Source: JBOGZD01 sp050697155
Lineage (GTDB): Bacteria > Actinomycetota > Thermoleophilia > Solirubrobacterales > 70-9
Assembly (NCBI GenBank): GCA_050697155.1
Contig: JBOGZD010000132.1
Coordinates: 1 to 7,196 of the forward strand
DNA: 7,196 nucleotides
Reading direction: 5' to 3'
The first letter of the stretch is position 1; the number at the start of each line of letters is the position of its first letter. Below are positions 1-5,532 of this stretch, piece after piece. The position numbers and the translations under genes are program-made. Under the pieces are notes generated by a model. That model saw only the letters and a list, made by a program, of their open reading frames with translations, made no database searches and was not told the DNA's origin.

Positions 1-1
1 G

Positions 2-73
2 GTGCAGCTCGAGCGGGTCCGGGCGGTCGAGGCGCCCGGCGTCACCCACCTCAAGTACAGGGTGGTGACATGA
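2..73 (+). CDS. 3' end of a gene cut by the window edge, possibly RibD/DHFR-like reductase
   Basis: An open frame enters from the left edge and ends at TGA 71-73, giving a 23-residue C-terminus ending in GVTHLKYRVVT. Codons are strongly G/C-ending, as in the other genes of the window. The end pattern, a short run around 'GVTHLKYRV' that would form a final beta strand, recalls the C-terminal strand of RibD C-terminal/dihydrofolate-reductase-like proteins common in actinobacteria. This is recognition from memory over very few residues, so the family call is weak, while the presence of a gene end is more secure. The next gene lies on the opposite strand and converges on it, leaving an 83-bp gap (74-156) in which I see no gene. 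Confidence 0.5.
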   Translation: MQLERVRAVEAPGVTHLKYRVVT

Positions 74-156
74 AACGGTCGCCGAGCGGCCGCCAATCGA
101 GCGCATGGAGTGACGCTCGGATTTCGCGCGATGCAGCAGCCCGCGATCGGGCCAAC

Positions 157-558
157 TCACCCGGCCGGTTGTTCTCGCAGCCCGGCGACGGCACGAGCCT
201 CGTCCTCGTTCCATAGGACGTCACATCGCCACGGCATTCCGTCGCGGAACGTCCAAACGTGGAAAATTGTCTGATCGAGCGTGAGGCCGCTGGCTCTGGC
301 TCGACCCGAAAGGCGCACCCGAATGAGCGCCCGCTCGCCGCTGTCGATCACCTCTTCGGGGCGGTAGTCAAACTCGTCCCATTCCTCAAGCCAGCGACGA
401 GTTCCGCGCACGAACTCCTCGCGCCCGTAGTAATCGTCGGCGTCGGGGATCTCGCGCGCCTGATGCATCTCGGCATCGGGATGGAGCGACTTGGCGAAGT
501 CACGGAGCGACCGGCGCCCGTACATCTCACGCAAGAGGTCGATGTCCTTCCGCTCCAT
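157..558 (-). CDS. SnoaL-like / NTF2-fold protein
   Basis: The product is a 133-residue protein starting MERKDIDLLREMYG. It shows the usual plan of the SnoaL-like polyketide-cyclase/NTF2 superfamily. An N-terminal helix comes first, followed by a 'HPDAEMHQA' strand (about residues 24-32). Next is a 'YYGREEFVRGTRRWLEEW' helix (about 41-58), then 'EEVIDSGERALIRVRLSGR' and 'IFHVWTFRDGMPWRCDVLWN' strands, and a final 'DEARAVAGL' helix. These small cone-shaped domains bind hydrophobic ligands or catalyse isomerase or cyclase-type steps. No substrate can be read here. The frame stays open upstream for another 91 codons, but that part is Arg/Pro/Ser-rich and unlike the family. ATG 558 fits the family length, although the Shine-Dalgarno is weak. 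It is divergent from the VOC gene across about 150 bp that must carry both promoters. Confidence 0.8.
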   Translation of the reverse strand: MERKDIDLLREMYGRRSLRDFAKSLHPDAEMHQAREIPDADDYYGREEFVRGTRRWLEEWDEFDYRPEEVIDSGERALIRVRLSGRARASGLTLDQTIFHVWTFRDGMPWRCDVLWNEDEARAVAGLREQPAG

Positions 559-707
559 CGCTCGGAAAGTATCCCCAGGGACACGTGGACCGCAGCTTCT
601 GCCTCCGCGTGCTTGCGGCCGGCGGCGGTGCTCCTCGTCGCGCGAAGTGAAAGCACCACGGCGGGCCCCGCTGCATGAATCAGTGGGCCTCCGATAGAAC
701 CCAGAGC

Positions 708-1058
708 GTGACGATCGACAGGGCGGTGCCAAACATAAGGTCGGACCGCGCCGCCGAGACGCGCGATTTCTTCGTCGAGCTGCTCGGCTTCGAGGTGGCG
801 ATGGACCTGGGCTGGGTCGTGACCGTCGCATCGCCGACCAACCCCTCGGCCCAGGTGACCATCATCAGCAACGACGATCCCGCCGCGCCCGGTATCTCGG
901 TCGAGGTGGACGATGTCGACGCGGTCCACGCCGGCGCGGTGGAGCGGGGACTCGAGATCGCTTATCCCCTGCGCGACGAGGAATGGGGAGTCCGACGGTT
1001 CATGCTTCGCGAGCCGAGCGGAACAGTCGTGAACGTTCTCTCCCACCGCACCGACTGA
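708..1058 (+). CDS. VOC-superfamily (glyoxalase/bleomycin-resistance fold) protein
   Basis: The product is a 116-residue protein from GTG 708. It has a single vicinal-oxygen-chelate unit pair. The first beta-alpha-beta-beta-beta module is 'TIDRAVPNI...TRDFFVELLGFEVAMDLGWVVTVAS'. The second is 'GISVEVDDVDAVHAGAVERGLEIAYPLRDEEWGVRRFMLREPSGTVVNVLSH'. The WGVRRFMLREPSG segment matches the usual W-G-x-R-x-F-x-x-D-P-x-G stretch, with Glu in place of the common Asp. Members include dioxygenases, glyoxalases, and drug-binding resistance proteins. The metal ligands and substrate cannot be assigned. An in-frame ATG at 675 would add 11 residues (MNQWASDRTQS). I prefer GTG 708 because family members begin right at 'xTIxRAxPNI', but neither start has a clear ribosome binding site. 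It is divergent from the SnoaL-like gene at 157-558. Confidence 0.8.
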   Translation: MTIDRAVPNIRSDRAAETRDFFVELLGFEVAMDLGWVVTVASPTNPSAQVTIISNDDPAAPGISVEVDDVDAVHAGAVERGLEIAYPLRDEEWGVRRFMLREPSGTVVNVLSHRTD

Positions 1059-1089
1059 CCGACGCCCGGGTGGCGGGCGGCGTGCGGTT

Positions 1090-1330
1090 CGAGACCCCCG
1101 CTCCTCGGGGCATGAAACTGCACCCCGGAAGCTGACGTCCGGGTCCGGACCTACGGTCCGCTGACTGGGACAGGGGCTTTCTGGAGAACGCAGGCTGGAC
1201 AGGCCGTTTCTTGCGCGATGGGCCTCGAGCCCGGCTTTTCAATGGTCGCCCCTGCGACCGGCCCGGTTGTGCTCAGAGCACGGATCCGTCGATGTCGTTG
1301 TCCACCTGCCCTCCGTCGAAACACAACCGA
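1090..1330 (+). ncRNA. Candidate bridge RNA (seekRNA) region of the IS110 element
   Basis: This non-coding stretch directly upstream of the transposase contains a dense series of short hairpins. The first is CCCCG/CGGGG at 1096-1110 with a 5-nt loop. CCCGG pairs with CCGGG between about 1124 and 1143. A perfect CGGACC-TAC-GGTCCG hairpin lies at 1146-1160, nested with the palindrome at 1142-1151. GGGC/GCCC pair at 1220-1232, and a perfect GGTCGC-CCCT-GCGACC hairpin lies at 1244-1259. GTGCT-CAG-AGCAC lies at 1269-1281. IS110-group elements are known to encode, in this position, a structured RNA whose loops pair with target and donor DNA and guide the recombinase. The size and location fit. The RNA ends, the guide loops and the core dinucleotide are not resolved here, so this is a positional and structural inference. 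Confidence 0.45.
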
Positions 1331-1332
1331 CG

Positions 1333-1338
1333 AGGAGG
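1333..1338 (+). promoter_or_regulatory. Ribosome binding site of the IS110 transposase
   Basis: AGGAGG lies 8 nt before ATG 1347. It settles the start, because the frame is open as far back as an ATG at 1218 that lacks such a site and would lie inside the hairpin-rich leader. Confidence 0.8.
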
Positions 1339-1346
1339 AGAAGACG

Positions 1347-2558
1347 ATGAGATCGATCGGTCTCGACATCCACCGCGACTTCGGCGAGGTCGCGATCGGC
1401 GAGGGAGCCGAGATCCGCTCTGCGGGGCGGATCGAGATGGCCGCCGAGGCGCTGGAGCTGTTCGCCGGAAGCCTCGGCCGCGACGACCAGGTGGCGCTCG
1501 AGGTCTCGGGCAACGCCTGGGAGGTGGCGCGAATCATCGAGCCATACGTCGCGCGGGTGGTGGTCGTCTCGCCGGCCGACACCGGGATCCGCTCGGCGCG
1601 GGCGAAGACCGACCGCCTCGACGCCAGGGCGCTGGCGAAGCTGCTGGCAGCCGGCTCGCTCGATGCGGTCTGGGTCCCCGACGAGGCAACGCGGGCGATG
1701 CGCCGCCGGCTTCAGCGCCGAAGCCAGCTGGTGCGGGTGAAGACGAAGGCCAAGAACGAGATCCACGCCGCCTTGATGCGGCGACTGATCCCCAAGCCCG
1801 GGTTCAGCGATCTCTTCGGAGTCAAGGGCCGTCGCTGGCTGGCCGAGCTCGAGCTGCCGGCCTCCGAGCGCGAGACCGTCGACGGCTGCATGCGCCAGCT
1901 CGACTTCTGCGAGGCGGAGATCGCCGAGATCGAGCGGGCGATCGCGGCCGAGGCGCTTTCATCGCCCGAGATCCGCCGCCTGATGACGGTCCCGGGAGTC
2001 AACGTGATCACCGCGGCGACGTTCATGGCGGCGATCGGCGACATCCGTCGCTTTGCCGACCGCAAGAAGCTGGTCGGCTACCTGGGCCTCGATCCCAAGG
2101 TTCGTCAGTCGGGCGCTGCCACGGCGTCGCGGGCGCGGATCTCAAAGCAGGGCTCGGCCTCGGCTCGCTACGCGCTGGTCGAGGCGAGCTGGTCGGTCGT
2201 CCGCGCTCCCGGCCCGACCCGCGCGTTCTATGAGCGGATCCGGGCCCGCCGCGGCCACCAGGCGGCGATCGTCGCCGCGGCGCGCAAGCTCGCCTGCCTG
2301 TTTTGGTGCCTGCTCACCCGCTCCGAGGACTACGCCTACATCGTTGACGAAGAAGAAGCTGCGTCGGCTCGAGCTCGCGGCCGGAGCGGAGCGCGGGAAC
2401 GCGAAGCCGGGCACCTGGGCGGTCAACAAGGCGATGCGCGAGGCCGAGCGCGAGCTCGGCCGCCAGGCCGAGGTGGCCTACAAGCGCACGGTCTCCGACT
2501 GGCAGCGGACCCAGGCGAAAAGAAAGGGCGCCGGCGCGACACCGGGGCGCGCATCTAG
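1347..2558 (+). CDS. IS110-family transposase (DEDD), C-terminal tail frameshifted
   Basis: The 403-residue frame encodes an IS110-type recombinase. The N-terminal RuvC-like DEDD domain (about residues 1-155) shows D7 in IGLDIH, E52 in VALEVSG, and D89 and D92 in KTDRLDA. A helical linker follows. The C-terminal Transposase_20 domain runs from 'RRLMTVPGVNVITAATFMAAIGD' through 'LVGYLGLDPKVRQSG' to 'ACLFWCLLTRSEDYAY'. S255 in the RQSG motif is the likely nucleophilic serine of the family. After Y331 the reading leaves family-like sequence and becomes Arg/Gly-rich (ARGRSGAREREAG) until the TAG. The expected tail, SLTKKKLRRLELAAG, continues in the +1 frame from 2341. The residues for catalysis are all present, but loss of the true tail may impair function. 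The ATG is fixed by AGGAGG at 1333-1338. Confidence 0.85.
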   Translation: MRSIGLDIHRDFGEVAIGEGAEIRSAGRIEMAAEALELFAGSLGRDDQVALEVSGNAWEVARIIEPYVARVVVVSPADTGIRSARAKTDRLDARALAKLLAAGSLDAVWVPDEATRAMRRRLQRRSQLVRVKTKAKNEIHAALMRRLIPKPGFSDLFGVKGRRWLAELELPASERETVDGCMRQLDFCEAEIAEIERAIAAEALSSPEIRRLMTVPGVNVITAATFMAAIGDIRRFADRKKLVGYLGLDPKVRQSGAATASRARISKQGSASARYALVEASWSVVRAPGPTRAFYERIRARRGHQAAIVAAARKLACLFWCLLTRSEDYAYIVDEEEAASARARGRSGAREREAGHLGGQQGDARGRARARPPGRGGLQAHGLRLAADPGEKKGRRRDTGARI

Positions 2559-2568
2559 TGGGCCGTCA
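2341..2568 (+). pseudogene. Out-of-frame C-terminal tail of the IS110 transposase
   Basis: In the +1 frame relative to the main transposase, the sequence from 2341 reads SLTKKKLRRLELAAGAERG and continues with 'TWAVNKAMREAERELGRQAEVAYKRTVSDWQR'. This is the typical helical end of IS110 transposases after the DYAY motif. Codons here are strongly G/C-ending in this frame, showing recent coding use. The junction is at about 2340, between GCCTAC and TCGTTGACG. A net gain of one base or loss of two (or 3n+2) bases would explain it. The true stop is unclear because the frame stays open to 2886, past the likely element end. The end given here is where family-like sequence fades. Confidence 0.65.
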
Positions 2569-2726
2569 AGCGGCCAAGCAGCGCGGCAAGTCCAAGCCCC
2601 TGGGCCTGCTCTTTCGCTCGTCGTCAGGACCGGCGCCCACCCAGAACTCTCGCAAATTGGAGGTGATGCGTCCAGGGCGGACTTGACTTTCATCCGTCGC
2701 GCAAAGCGGCACTGCCGGCATTCCGC

Positions 2727-3152
2727 CTATGGCGGCAGCCCGGCGGCCTGGCGCGCCCCGTCGGGGTCGGCAAAGGATTGGACGCGGACGACCCGCCCAT
2801 CGCGGACGGTCAAGAGCGAGGATCGGGTCTCATCGACTTCGAGCTCGTGCGTCCGGCCGACGATGTGCACGACGACCGCTACCTGATCACCGGCGTCGTC
2901 GAACCTCAGCGTCTCAACCCGGTACCTCTCCCAAGCCGAGAGGAACTCACCCCAGAAGCGCCGCACGCCGTCAAAGCCTCGGTAACTGTCGACGGCAAGC
3001 AATGACTCAGTCACCGGGACCCACTCGATCTCCGGATCCAAGAAACGACCGAGAGCGTCATCGGACATGCGCTGCTCGAACTCTTGTGTGGCGCCCTCGC
3101 TCGCAAGCTCCGCGTAGAGTCGACGGACCAGTTCGACGTTCTCCTGTGACAC
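2727..3152 (-). CDS. SnoaL-like / NTF2-fold protein
   Basis: The product is a 141-residue protein with a GTG start. It opens with SQENVELVRRLYAELASEG, the signature N-terminal helix of a SnoaL-like family that is greatly expanded in Thermoleophilia. Then come 'ALGRFLDPEIEWVPV', 'YRGFDGVRRFWGEFLSAWERYRVETLRF', 'DQVAVVVHIVGR', and 'SSLLTVRDGRVVRVQSFADPDGARQAAGL'. The order of helix, strand and curved sheet is complete and the length is normal for the family. The function of the family is mostly unknown, ranging from ligand binding to cyclase or isomerase-like chemistry. A GGGGAA stretch just upstream of the GTG could serve as a weak ribosome binding site. Its 3' end faces the IS110 element and its 5' end faces the divergent methyltransferase gene 129 bp away. 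Confidence 0.88.
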   Translation of the reverse strand: MSQENVELVRRLYAELASEGATQEFEQRMSDDALGRFLDPEIEWVPVTESLLAVDSYRGFDGVRRFWGEFLSAWERYRVETLRFDDAGDQVAVVVHIVGRTHELEVDETRSSLLTVRDGRVVRVQSFADPDGARQAAGLPP

Positions 3153-3281
3153 CGCGTTCCCCAGTGTCTCGCATCGTGCTCTACCGCCGGCGGCAGCACG
3201 GCGGTCGACGGAGCGCCGCCATTTCGAGGCGCGGGCGGAGCGACTCGCGGCGCGCTGCCCTGGTTAATTAGCATCGCGTCG
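3153..3281. promoter_or_regulatory. Divergent promoter region (SnoaL-like gene / methyltransferase)
   Basis: This 129-bp gap separates two divergent start codons and must hold both promoters unless they are transcribed from elsewhere. It is GC-rich except for the AT island GGTTAATTAG at 3262-3271, just upstream of the methyltransferase start, which may be a melting or -10 region. I see no convincing paired -35/-10 boxes and no clear operator. Confidence 0.3.
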
Positions 3282-4067
3282 GTGTCCTCGCCGGACAGGC
3301 TGGACTTCTACGACGGCGAGTTGCGCGCTCACCACGAGCACCTTCGCGCGGCCTACGGGATCAGCCCCGGTGACGAGGTGCTCGAGATCGGGTGCGGAAC
3401 CGGGCTGACGACGCGCGAGGCGGCGCGCGCCGCGGCGCCGGGCCGCGTTGTCGGCGTCGAAGTATCCGAGCGCATGCTTGAGCGCGCCCGTGAGCTGACG
3501 GCGGCCGAACGGCTCGACAACGTCCGGTACGAGCTAGGCGACGCCCAGGTCCATCGCTTCGACCCCGCCGGCTTCGACGTGGCGATCAGCCGCTTCGGGA
3601 CGATGTTTTTCTCCGATCCGGCCGCCGCGTTCGCCAACATCGCCGCCGCCCTTCGAGCCGAGGCGCGCCTCGTGATGCTCGTCTGGCAGCGACACGAGCA
3701 CAACGAATGGGCGCGGGCGATCGACGCCGCGCTGGGCAACGCGGCGCAGCCACGGCAGCCGGGCGCGGACCCTTTCTCGCTCGGCGATGCCGAAGCCACC
3801 GCGGGCATCCTCGAGGGCGCCGGCTTCGACGGGGTGCGGGTCGAGGACGTCCACGAGCCGGTCCTCTATGGACACGACCTCGACGCCGCGCTCGCGTTCG
3901 TCCGCGGGTTTCAGGACACGAGCATGGCCCTCGCGAGCCTGAGCGACGGCGAGGCGGCTCGTACCGTCGAACGCCTGCGCGAGATGCTCGCGGCGCACTA
4001 CAGCGACGAGCGCGGCGTGGTCGCCGATTCGCGTTCCTGGTTGATCACGGCCCGGCGAAGCCGCTAA
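3282..4067 (+). CDS. Class I SAM-dependent methyltransferase
   Basis: The product is a 261-residue protein with a GTG start. It has a Rossmann-type methyltransferase core. Motif I is VLEIGCGTG (residues 33-41) for SAM binding. An acidic residue at the end of strand 2 is E60 in VVGVEVS, and a motif II-like D87 lies in LGDAQVHRF. Strand 4 is FDVAISRFGTMFF (about 98-110), followed by 'AALRAEARLVMLVWQ'. The C-terminal part ends in DSRSWLITARR, as in the group of SAM methyltransferases common in actinobacteria. The acceptor is unknown; it could be a small molecule or a lipid-like compound. Relatives often have a longer N-terminus, so this start may be slightly short or the protein naturally trimmed. 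No Shine-Dalgarno is obvious. It is divergent from the SnoaL-like gene and followed by the MITE-like unit. Confidence 0.88.
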   Translation: MSSPDRLDFYDGELRAHHEHLRAAYGISPGDEVLEIGCGTGLTTREAARAAAPGRVVGVEVSERMLERARELTAAERLDNVRYELGDAQVHRFDPAGFDVAISRFGTMFFSDPAAAFANIAAALRAEARLVMLVWQRHEHNEWARAIDAALGNAAQPRQPGADPFSLGDAEATAGILEGAGFDGVRVEDVHEPVLYGHDLDAALAFVRGFQDTSMALASLSDGEAARTVERLREMLAAHYSDERGVVADSRSWLITARRSR

Positions 4068-4132
4068 GACATTCACCACACGCGCCAAGGGCCCGGGTTT
4101 GGCCGGCTCGGTCGGCACAGGTGACCCGGCCC

Positions 4133-4177
4133 CGCTTTCGCTTCCGCGTGAGGCTGTCGCATAAAGGGATGCTCGAG
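4133..4177 (+). repeat. Terminal repeat copy A (left end of the MITE-like unit)
   Basis: Over the first 33 nt this matches the copy at 5533-5575 with 5 mismatches. Shared blocks are CGCTTTCGC, GCGTGAGGCTGT and AAA, and similarity continues to a CTCGAG. Copies A and B are in the same orientation with their starts exactly 1400 bp apart. The inner part is also the inverted partner of copy C at 4317-4342. Confidence 0.7.
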
Positions 4178-4316
4178 GAGGCACCACTACCGACATTCAG
4201 GCGGCGCTCACGATCGCCGTCGGGCAGCTCGCGTGGACGGGCGCCGGGTCGTTGAGGCCCAGCTCGGCCCGATTGTTAACGGGGGTCGAGGCGAGCGCTC
4301 AGGAGGCCGCCAAGGG

Positions 4317-4342
4317 TTGTGCGACAGCCTCGGAACAAAGCG
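4317..4342 (-). repeat. Terminal repeat copy C (inverted, right end of the MITE-like unit)
   Basis: On the minus strand this reads CGCTTTG, then TTCC, then GAGGCTGTCGCACAA. It is the inverted counterpart of copy A with a shorter spacer between the CGCTTT and GAGGCTG blocks. Confidence 0.65.
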
Positions 4343-4358
4343 AGAGCACGAATTGCAA

Positions 4359-4679
4359 CTAGCTGCCGGGTACCTCGATCTGGATCGCGTCGCCTTCAAC
4401 GCGCACCGCGTACACCGGCACCGGCTCGTCCGCCGGTGGCCCCAGCGCCTCACCGGTCTCGAGATCGAAGATGCTGCCGTGGCAGCCGCAGACCATCGTG
4501 CCCTCGTCAAGCTCGCCGTCGTCGACCAGGGAGCAGCCGGCATGCGTGCAGGTCGCGCCGACCGCTCGGTACTCGCCGCCGACGTTAGCCACCAGCACCT
4601 CCTCGCCGACGACGATGCCGCCGGTCATCTCTCCTCGGCCGAGGTCGCTCCTGCTCGCAACCGTGGTCCATTCCGACAC
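4359..4679 (-). CDS. Rieske [2Fe-2S] protein, soluble, single domain
   Basis: The product is a 106-residue protein consisting of one Rieske domain. The first cluster motif is CTHAGC with C44 and H46 as ligands. The second is CGCHGS with C64 and H67 as ligands, 18 residues later. The extra cysteines C49 and C66 lie where bc1-type Rieske proteins form a disulfide bridging the two cluster loops, whereas many dioxygenase ferredoxins lack them. 'IFDLETGEALGPPADEPVPVYAVRV' is the usual strand and Pro-loop after the second motif. There is no signal peptide, Tat motif or membrane helix, so it is likely a cytosolic electron carrier of the ferredoxin or NirD-like type. No oxygenase or reductase partner lies nearby, so its partner is unknown. 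The start is GTG 4679, set by the Shine-Dalgarno at 4685-4693. It is divergent from the SnoaL-like gene at 4858. Confidence 0.9.
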   Translation of the reverse strand: MSEWTTVASRSDLGRGEMTGGIVVGEEVLVANVGGEYRAVGATCTHAGCSLVDDGELDEGTMVCGCHGSIFDLETGEALGPPADEPVPVYAVRVEGDAIQIEVPGS

Positions 4680-4684
4680 GGTAA

Positions 4685-4693
4685 TCACCTCCT
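4685..4693 (-). promoter_or_regulatory. Perfect Shine-Dalgarno that decides the Rieske start
   Basis: On the minus strand the bases read AGGAGGTGA. The first in-frame GTG (4686-4688) is part of this anti-16S-complementary sequence and cannot be the start. The next GTG, 4677-4679, lies 8 nt after AGGAGG and fits well. Confidence 0.8.
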
Positions 4694-4736
4694 ACTGACG
4701 CTTCCCGGACCACCGTAGCTCCGCGCGCTTGACTGG

Positions 4737-4757
4737 GCGGGCGACAGCTACGCCCGC
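4737..4757. promoter_or_regulatory. Perfect 7-bp hairpin between divergent genes
   Basis: GCGGGCG at 4737-4743 and CGCCCGC at 4751-4757 are exact inverted repeats around the 7-nt loop ACAGCTA. It lies in the 178-bp gap between the Rieske gene and the divergent SnoaL-like gene, so an operator or leader hairpin is possible. A TTGACT at 4729-4734 just upstream could be a -35 box for the + strand gene, but no matching -10 is evident. In GC-rich DNA such repeats also occur by chance. Confidence 0.3.
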
Positions 4758-4857
4758 ACCTTCACCAACGGTCGCCGAGAAGTGACGCCTTGCTCGGAAA
4801 GAGGTAACCCCTGGCGCGGGCTATCGCGTCTGGCCGTCGGTTGGATACTTCGCTTCG

Positions 4858-5421
4858 GTGTCCCAGCAGGACGTCGTCCGCATCCCGTTTGAGAGGAAGG
4901 GTCCGGCGTCGCGCCGCCGCCGGCTCGACGACCGCATCGTGGTCCGCGCACCTGTGCTCGCCCAATTGACCGCAGCACTTGCCTTCGGTCTGCCCCGTCG
5001 CTCAACCCTTCGGCGGCGGCTCCTGCTGTTCCTGACTCGCCGAGCGTCCGCGGCCGTCGAGCGCGCCGACCTCGAGTTGCTGATGAGGGTCATGTACCAC
5101 CCGGCGGCGGAGCTTCGCTTCGCCGGGCGGTTCGCCGATTTTGATCAGACCTACCGGGGCCGTGAGGCGGCCTTCGCCGCCTATCGAGCCTGGATCGACA
5201 GCTGGGAGGAGTACAGGCGAGAGCCGAAGGAGATCGTTGATCTCGGTGATCGGGTCCTGGTCCTGGTCCGCGAATCGGGCCGGGGAACGGGAAGCGGGAC
5301 TCCCACCGAGGCGCAGATCGCGATGCTTCTCACCTTCAGGCGAGGCAGGGTGGTCAAGCATCAGGAGTTCTTTGGCTGGGACGAGGCTCTCGAAACCTTT
5401 GGGCTGAGCGGCCACCGGTAG
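4858..5421 (+). CDS. SnoaL-like / NTF2-fold protein with basic N-terminal extension
   Basis: The product is a 187-residue protein starting at GTG 4858 (SQQDVVRIPFERKG). The C-terminal domain from about residue 65 is SnoaL-like: 'ADLELLMRVMYHPAAELRF', 'TYRGREAAFAAYRAWIDSWEEY', 'KEIVDLGDRVLVLVRESGRGTGSG', 'TEAQIAMLLTFRRGRVVKHQEFFGWDEALETFGL'. Before it lies a basic stretch of about 60 residues with 'ASRRRRLDDRIVVRAPVLAQLTAALAFGLPRRSTLRRRLLLFLTRR'. The middle of that stretch is hydrophobic enough to pack against a membrane or another subunit but has no clear transmembrane helix. This two-part layout (short SQxxV start, Arg-rich helix pair, SnoaL domain) recurs in thermoleophilian proteins I recall, so the extension is probably real rather than a wrong start. 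Function unknown. The Shine-Dalgarno is weak. It converges on the IS1182-like transposase. Confidence 0.8.
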   Translation: MSQQDVVRIPFERKGPASRRRRLDDRIVVRAPVLAQLTAALAFGLPRRSTLRRRLLLFLTRRASAAVERADLELLMRVMYHPAAELRFAGRFADFDQTYRGREAAFAAYRAWIDSWEEYRREPKEIVDLGDRVLVLVRESGRGTGSGTPTEAQIAMLLTFRRGRVVKHQEFFGWDEALETFGLSGHR

Positions 5422-5532
5422 CCGAGCACCGCCGAGCGAGAGTCGCGGTTCGGGGAAAAGCGAGCACCCCGGGACAAGGCTCCAACACGCTCGCTCGGGA
5501 CGACGATGAGCAGCCCAGACGGCATCGTGGCT

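Larger units (their letters stand above)
1090..2700 (+). mobile_element. IS110-family insertion sequence (ends approximate)
   Basis: This unit comprises a non-coding leader of up to 288 bp after the VOC stop codon, an IS110-type DEDD transposase, and about 150 bp before the next gene. IS110 elements lack terminal inverted repeats and usually make no target duplication, so I cannot fix the ends by eye. The left end should lie between 1059 and about 1140. The right end should lie between about 2570 and 2726, perhaps just after the CTTGACTTTCAT stretch at 2682-2693, which resembles right ends of actinobacterial IS110 elements I remember. The layout, with a long structured 5' non-coding part and a short 3' part, is that of the IS110 group rather than the IS1111 group. 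The transposase tail is frameshifted, so the copy may be inactive. Confidence 0.7.
4133..4342. mobile_element. MITE-like element with terminal inverted repeats
   Basis: The gap between the convergent methyltransferase and Rieske genes (4068-4358) holds a small unit whose ends are inverted copies. The left inner end at 4150-4164 reads GAGGCTGTCGCATAA. The minus strand of 4317-4331 reads GAGGCTGTCGCACAA, a 14 of 15 match. Outside each lies a CGCTTT stretch: CGCTTTCG at 4133-4140 on the left and CGCTTTG on the minus strand at 4336-4342 on the right. The spacing between the inner and outer parts is 17 nt on the left and 11 nt on the right. The interior has no convincing gene. The size is about 182 bp counting from the inner motif or 210 bp with the outer part. 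No target-site duplication is visible. It resembles a non-autonomous deletion derivative of an IS with such ends. Confidence 0.5.

Noticed and set aside
627..657. GGTGCT/AGCACC inverted repeat in the gap between the SnoaL-like and VOC genes
   Set aside because: A 6-bp stem with a 19-nt loop in GC-rich DNA is expected by chance, and no promoter boxes support it.
348..1046. Minus-strand frame of 232 codons across the SnoaL and VOC genes
   Set aside because: It runs antisense to the VOC gene and out of frame through the SnoaL-like gene. It has no recognisable domain, and the two genes it overlaps have clear families.
1211..2233. Second + strand frame (340 codons) overlapping the IS110 transposase
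   Set aside because: Arg/Gly-rich and out of frame with the DEDD motifs. It is a shadow of the transposase.
2338..2352. Programmed ribosomal frameshift in the IS110 transposase
   Set aside because: The site has no slippery heptamer (it reads GAC GAA GAA GAA), the required shift is +1, and programmed frameshifting is not a known feature of IS110 elements. Mutation or sequencing error is simpler.
3534..4196. Minus-strand frame of 220 codons opposite the methyltransferase
   Set aside because: Antisense to a protein with clear SAM-binding motifs, and it has no family features of its own.
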